A DNA stretch of 64,000 bases, from IMG/VR virus record IMGVR_UViG_3300034374_008984, positions 1 to 64,000 of that record. One strand, 5' to 3'. Each line of letters begins with the position of its first letter. The stretch's first letter is position 1. The notes under the pieces were generated by a model that was given only the letters and a program-made list of their open reading frames with translations, had not been told where the DNA came from and did no database searches. Both the position numbers and the translations under genes were made by a program. This stretch comes from a virus. Of this stretch, positions 61,901-64,000 are shown in pieces.

Positions 61901-64000
61901 ACCCTCTGAGCCAAAAAAGAACGAACGAACTCCTCGATGCCATAGGAATGGACATCGAAATGCTTGAGTCTGCCAAAGGTAAAATGGAAGCAGAGGACAT
62001 CGCAGCATCTGATGCGCCAATCAATCAAGAACCGAAAACCGAAGAATCAATACAAGCCCAAGCAAGCAAGCCTTCCCCCGCACCGACCGTCAACACGACC
62101 CCGACAGAGGCCAGATACGCATCCGTCGATAGGAATGACGGCAAAGACCCCGTTGACCTGACCAAAGAGGAATACCTCGCAGAGATGGAGCGGAGAGGCA
62201 CGCCTGTTGAGGAGACCGCTACGGAGGCGCCTCAAGCGGAGAAGAAAACCGAATCGCTTCAACAGGAAAAAACCTCCATCGAACAGAAGATGGAGGATGA
62301 GATTGCGAAAGCAAGGGATCCATTTTATTACGCCCCTCTACCGTTCCCCGATGGATTGGCTCGGACGCCCAACAATGAAAAGCGTTGGAGGGAAGAGCAA
62401 GAGGCTCGCATAAAAGAGCAGATGAACGAGGCGGAAGCCGCTATCAGAGAGAATTACGCCACACAGCTTCAGGGTATAGACGAGAAGATTTCCCAAGCAA
62501 ATAAGCCAACCCCCACAGAGCCCACAACACAGCCCGTAGAAGCACCTGTTTCCGAATCTGAGTCAAATAAGGAGGGTGTGTTCAGTGAAGGACTGACATA
62601 CACTCCAAAGAGCAACGTAACAATAGATGCGTTTTCTGAATTTGACGATGAGGGAGTCCCGCAAGTCAGGATTGACAACATGGAAGTCCCTAAGAGGGAC
62701 AGAATGAAAGGAAAGGGCAGGGCCGAGTTCTCTGAAGTGGAGGCGTGGGCACGGGAAATCGGTGCGGAGCGGATTATCATAGAGTCAGAGAGAGACGCAA
62801 TTCCTTTTTGGAAGGCCATCGGATTCGACATTGACAACCAAGGCGGAGAAGTCTCCACAGGAATTTACGAAATACAACCAAACCCAACCCAAGATGCCCT
62901 TCAAGAGCCAAGCGCAGAGACGCGCCCTGTACGCCAAGAACCCGAAACTCGCCAAAGAGTTCGAGAAGAAGACACCCAAGAACAAGAAGCTGCCAGAGAA
63001 GGTAAAGCCCAAGAAGAAGTAGGCGCGCCCGACATAGCGTCCATGTCGAGAGAATCCCTCCTTGACTACCTGTTCAGCCTGCGTGAGGATTACTCCCTTG
63101 TGGACGTAGAGAACGAGGCCGAGGTCAGTCGCATAGAGACCGAGATGGATGCTGTTGAGGCCGCGATAGAAAAACTTCCGGAGCCTACTGAACCAAAGCC
63201 CGTAGAAGAAACAGAACAAGAGTTTACCGAAGAAGAGATGGAAGCCGCATACGCGGAACGGGAGAAAGAATTGGAGGAGTTCAAAGAAACTACCTTTTTT
63301 CAAGACATACAGGAAACCTTCCAGCCTATATCCATCGAGGAGTACGAGCGATACATGGGTAAGAAGACCTACAGGGACAACAGAAGATACCTCAAAGGGC
63401 TTGTCACAGAGCAAGGCGGAACCCAGCCGATAGATACCCGCTCAAAGCCTAATGCAGCAGAAGACGTAGAGTTCTTTGATCCTGAAGACATCATCGACTT
63501 CATAAATACCATTGCCGCTGAGAGGAACATCACAGGAGAGTCAAGATACAAGATTCCACCACAGAGAAACCGAAAGGAACGAATCGGTAAACCTTCTCCA
63601 AAGAAGAAGGTCAAGACGGGGGACTTCCTTCGGAACCTTGCAAAAGAGGTTGCCAAGGGCAAAATTGATAATCGCGGGATAGCTATGTCAGGAATCCCCG
63701 GATTTGTTCAGGCGTGGAACGCTGCAATAACCGCAGCAGAGAAGACTCTTGAGGCCACGGCCTACATGTCAGATATTGTGGATTTCCTTGTAGAGCACAT
63801 AAGGAACAGTCCTCAGTTCATGAGAATGAGGCCAGCGCAGAGAAAGGCTTACGACCTGAGAGGAACTGTCCTACGAGAAATGGGGATTACTGAGCAGCAG
63901 TACAATGATTCCCGAGTAGAGGCTGAAAAGGCAAAGGGAAAGGAGTCTGTAAAAAAAGCCCGTGCGGAGGAGAGGAAGAAAGCATCTGAGAAGATGAAAG
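58963..64000 (+). CDS. Giant polyvalent-type protein (partial, runs off the window)
   Basis: The start overlaps the upstream stop (TGATG) and the frame stays open for at least 1679 codons. A Pro-rich start, long charged coiled coils (about residues 130-430) and hydrophobic Gly/Ala stretches (residues about 510-550: MVPAVAAGVATGGLGGVALG) suggest membrane passage. Residues about 1227-1307 resemble a GNAT acetyltransferase: RMKGKGRAEFSEVEAWAREI, then ERIIIESERDAIPFWKAIGF. More charged coil follows. This is like large polyvalent phage proteins ejected into the host. A small gene is overprinted near 62894. Confidence 0.6.
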   Translation, partial: MRNQDPTLPPLPKGFTVVESSDAPPLPSGFTPVEEPIVPEKKSPIGSSSQDGSQGLQGAPSSPSRGIQLPDQPFSGLGGVIEQDDPILPKVSLERPPVNPLAEYERIASKRHELQASKVSAFEGPFMALGVGLAGGPAADKYRREKIEEGKKAVAGTDRDFNAARSSAMSAIENIVQDRIRDNVKEFTTSDLTGVSVPDPRKVKEWAQAVARENGLPEDGWAWKALNDKATDHIAFKIVQPRVDKAFERMWKEEKGKEVPKDVREYLGVNQKETEIERELISGLSQEKAQVEAQVEEQFAKVTGGMPVQEYVQMRDAAHEQRIRELQSRYAQFITPQGEFAGSPEQYAQYQSEFETTQKQYESEVSRTVGELTQIQANANRRFNRVRIERIEQAERTMQEFMSEKERLVPGLQKEIEDTYRKAYGKVLGENDSWREILYRDNKVMALGTSWASAVGGSVSRMGSLFASPEMQSTGKAMENFFYTGNPNMEKLSDWLDLFKSARSTGNLMGSMTTSMVPAVAAGVATGGLGGVALGTMMSWAGESADIAGGIAERIYNETGDPAKVQQGVSQAFSAQGLLLPTYFLEMSNIFGKIFTGGGLGRRIALGAGTEYVIETLFQEFPQQLFEESIVAGKGLEGVLDNFTPSNFEKTAGKLKDVALNTPSVMLMGGLGQARAYVDEKGSQEKREEQIANRLSSINSRMRAGDFTGTDFQQSALKLAVDFGVYEASKVAVATYFNGGITYETFTRIQQSLNDAKEITEKVNAMEGITDENRLLFSMINMEHRALERKAENEKDPIFKARAQKEANERKAMLDEIFEGGTPNYATAEFEDGNFTVMTPTGIKKAMSNPAFMQEVVDGKIKFNAFGKDSQQVVEEFAKTINDFKQNQRGKVDADIANRKKEQAQQEGYEAEREGYLIKREEELGIIPDIMEPAPKFVTAAITRVEDDKPTSLSQIEAASDWLYSEYKRISSLRDNPKENPLSQKRTNELLDAIGMDIEMLESAKGKMEAEDIAASDAPINQEPKTEESIQAQASKPSPAPTVNTTPTEARYASVDRNDGKDPVDLTKEEYLAEMERRGTPVEETATEAPQAEKKTESLQQEKTSIEQKMEDEIAKARDPFYYAPLPFPDGLARTPNNEKRWREEQEARIKEQMNEAEAAIRENYATQLQGIDEKISQANKPTPTEPTTQPVEAPVSESESNKEGVFSEGLTYTPKSNVTIDAFSEFDDEGVPQVRIDNMEVPKRDRMKGKGRAEFSEVEAWAREIGAERIIIESERDAIPFWKAIGFDIDNQGGEVSTGIYEIQPNPTQDALQEPSAETRPVRQEPETRQRVREEDTQEQEAAREGKAQEEVGAPDIASMSRESLLDYLFSLREDYSLVDVENEAEVSRIETEMDAVEAAIEKLPEPTEPKPVEETEQEFTEEEMEAAYAEREKELEEFKETTFFQDIQETFQPISIEEYERYMGKKTYRDNRRYLKGLVTEQGGTQPIDTRSKPNAAEDVEFFDPEDIIDFINTIAAERNITGESRYKIPPQRNRKERIGKPSPKKKVKTGDFLRNLAKEVAKGKIDNRGIAMSGIPGFVQAWNAAITAAEKTLEATAYMSDIVDFLVEHIRNSPQFMRMRPAQRKAYDLRGTVLREMGITEQQYNDSRVEAEKAKGKESVKKARAEERKKASEKMK
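62894..63022 (+). CDS. Overprinted small protein, MPFKSQAQRR type
   Basis: A 42-residue frame in the +1 phase inside the giant gene: MPFKSQAQRRALYAKNPKLA, then EKKTPKNKKLPEKVKPKKK. I recognise this pattern (MPFKS.AQRR..., TPKG/NKKLPEKV) from a very common family of small basic phage proteins. A start 63 bases upstream is also possible. The two frames both stay open through this stretch. Either an independent gene is nested here, or the giant gene has been remodelled around it. Confidence 0.55.
   Translation: MPFKSQAQRRALYAKNPKLAKEFEKKTPKNKKLPEKVKPKKK

Noticed and set aside
1-64000. Possible recoding of TAG or TGA
   Set aside because: Genes end normally at all three stop codons and no in-frame stops interrupt recognisable families.
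1-64000. Lysogeny module
   Set aside because: No integrase, excisionase or typical CI/Cro pair is found; the regulators seen do not establish it.

Overview
This window is most of the genome of a tailed, probably podovirus-like, double-stranded DNA phage infecting a member of the Bacteroidota. The host assignment rests on many clean matches to the Bacteroidota sigma-factor promoter (CTTG or TTTG, about 19 bases, then TAnnTTTG; best at 4509, 7695, 11716, 17787, 33450, 38335 and 47549 on the minus strand) and on A/C-rich leaders in place of strong Shine-Dalgarno sites. Standard stop codons are used. The order terminase, portal, scaffold, capsid, connector proteins, one very large tail-hub-type protein, cargo-like proteins resembles crAss-like and related Bacteroidota podoviruses. 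That is an inference from order, sizes and partial motifs, not from a search. No integrase, DNA polymerase or primase is visible.

Layout. Bases 1-4485 hold tail fibre and adhesin genes and a lysis cassette (one-TM holin-like protein, small unknown, M15 peptidase endolysin). Bases 4565-5914 hold four small genes. Bases 6070-7565 form an unusual dyad-symmetric locus: a small DNA-binding-type protein gene flanked by TATATA/CTATATAG operators, then by C-rich and G-rich arms, then by TCTAAA inverted repeats. Bases 7776-16764 are an early accessory region of small genes, each preceded by an A/C-rich leader and often by a GC hairpin; three encode secreted proteins. Bases 16826-29650 carry recombination and replication functions: SSB, coiled-coil protein, Cas4/AddB-like nuclease, winged-helix protein, many small genes, DnaC-like loader, C5 methyltransferase and DnaB helicase. 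Bases 30195-31418 are a noncoding block with tRNA-Ala(UGC), a second tRNA-like element and large hairpins.

The late region runs from terminase (31419) through portal, scaffold, capsid and decoration genes to 43733, interrupted at 34060-35740 by an AT-rich pair of amino-methyltransferases. A minus-strand island (43974-47493) carries a small DNA-binding-type protein, SF2 helicase, zinc-knuckle protein, PD-(D/E)XK nuclease, HNH nuclease, amino-methyltransferase and a small membrane protein. Connector genes resume at 47950 and lead into the 1679-residue tail-hub-type protein, two cargo-like proteins and a giant polyvalent-type protein that runs off the window. That last protein contains a GNAT-like segment, and a separate small gene lies inside it in another frame.

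Working together: the early genes take over the cell, with four DNA methyltransferases probably masking the genome. SSB, nuclease, loader and DnaB recruit host polymerases, and the late operon builds the particle. The most unusual features are the symmetric TATATA locus, the overprinted gene near 62.9 kb, the tRNA-like elements and the minus-strand helicase/nuclease/methylase island.
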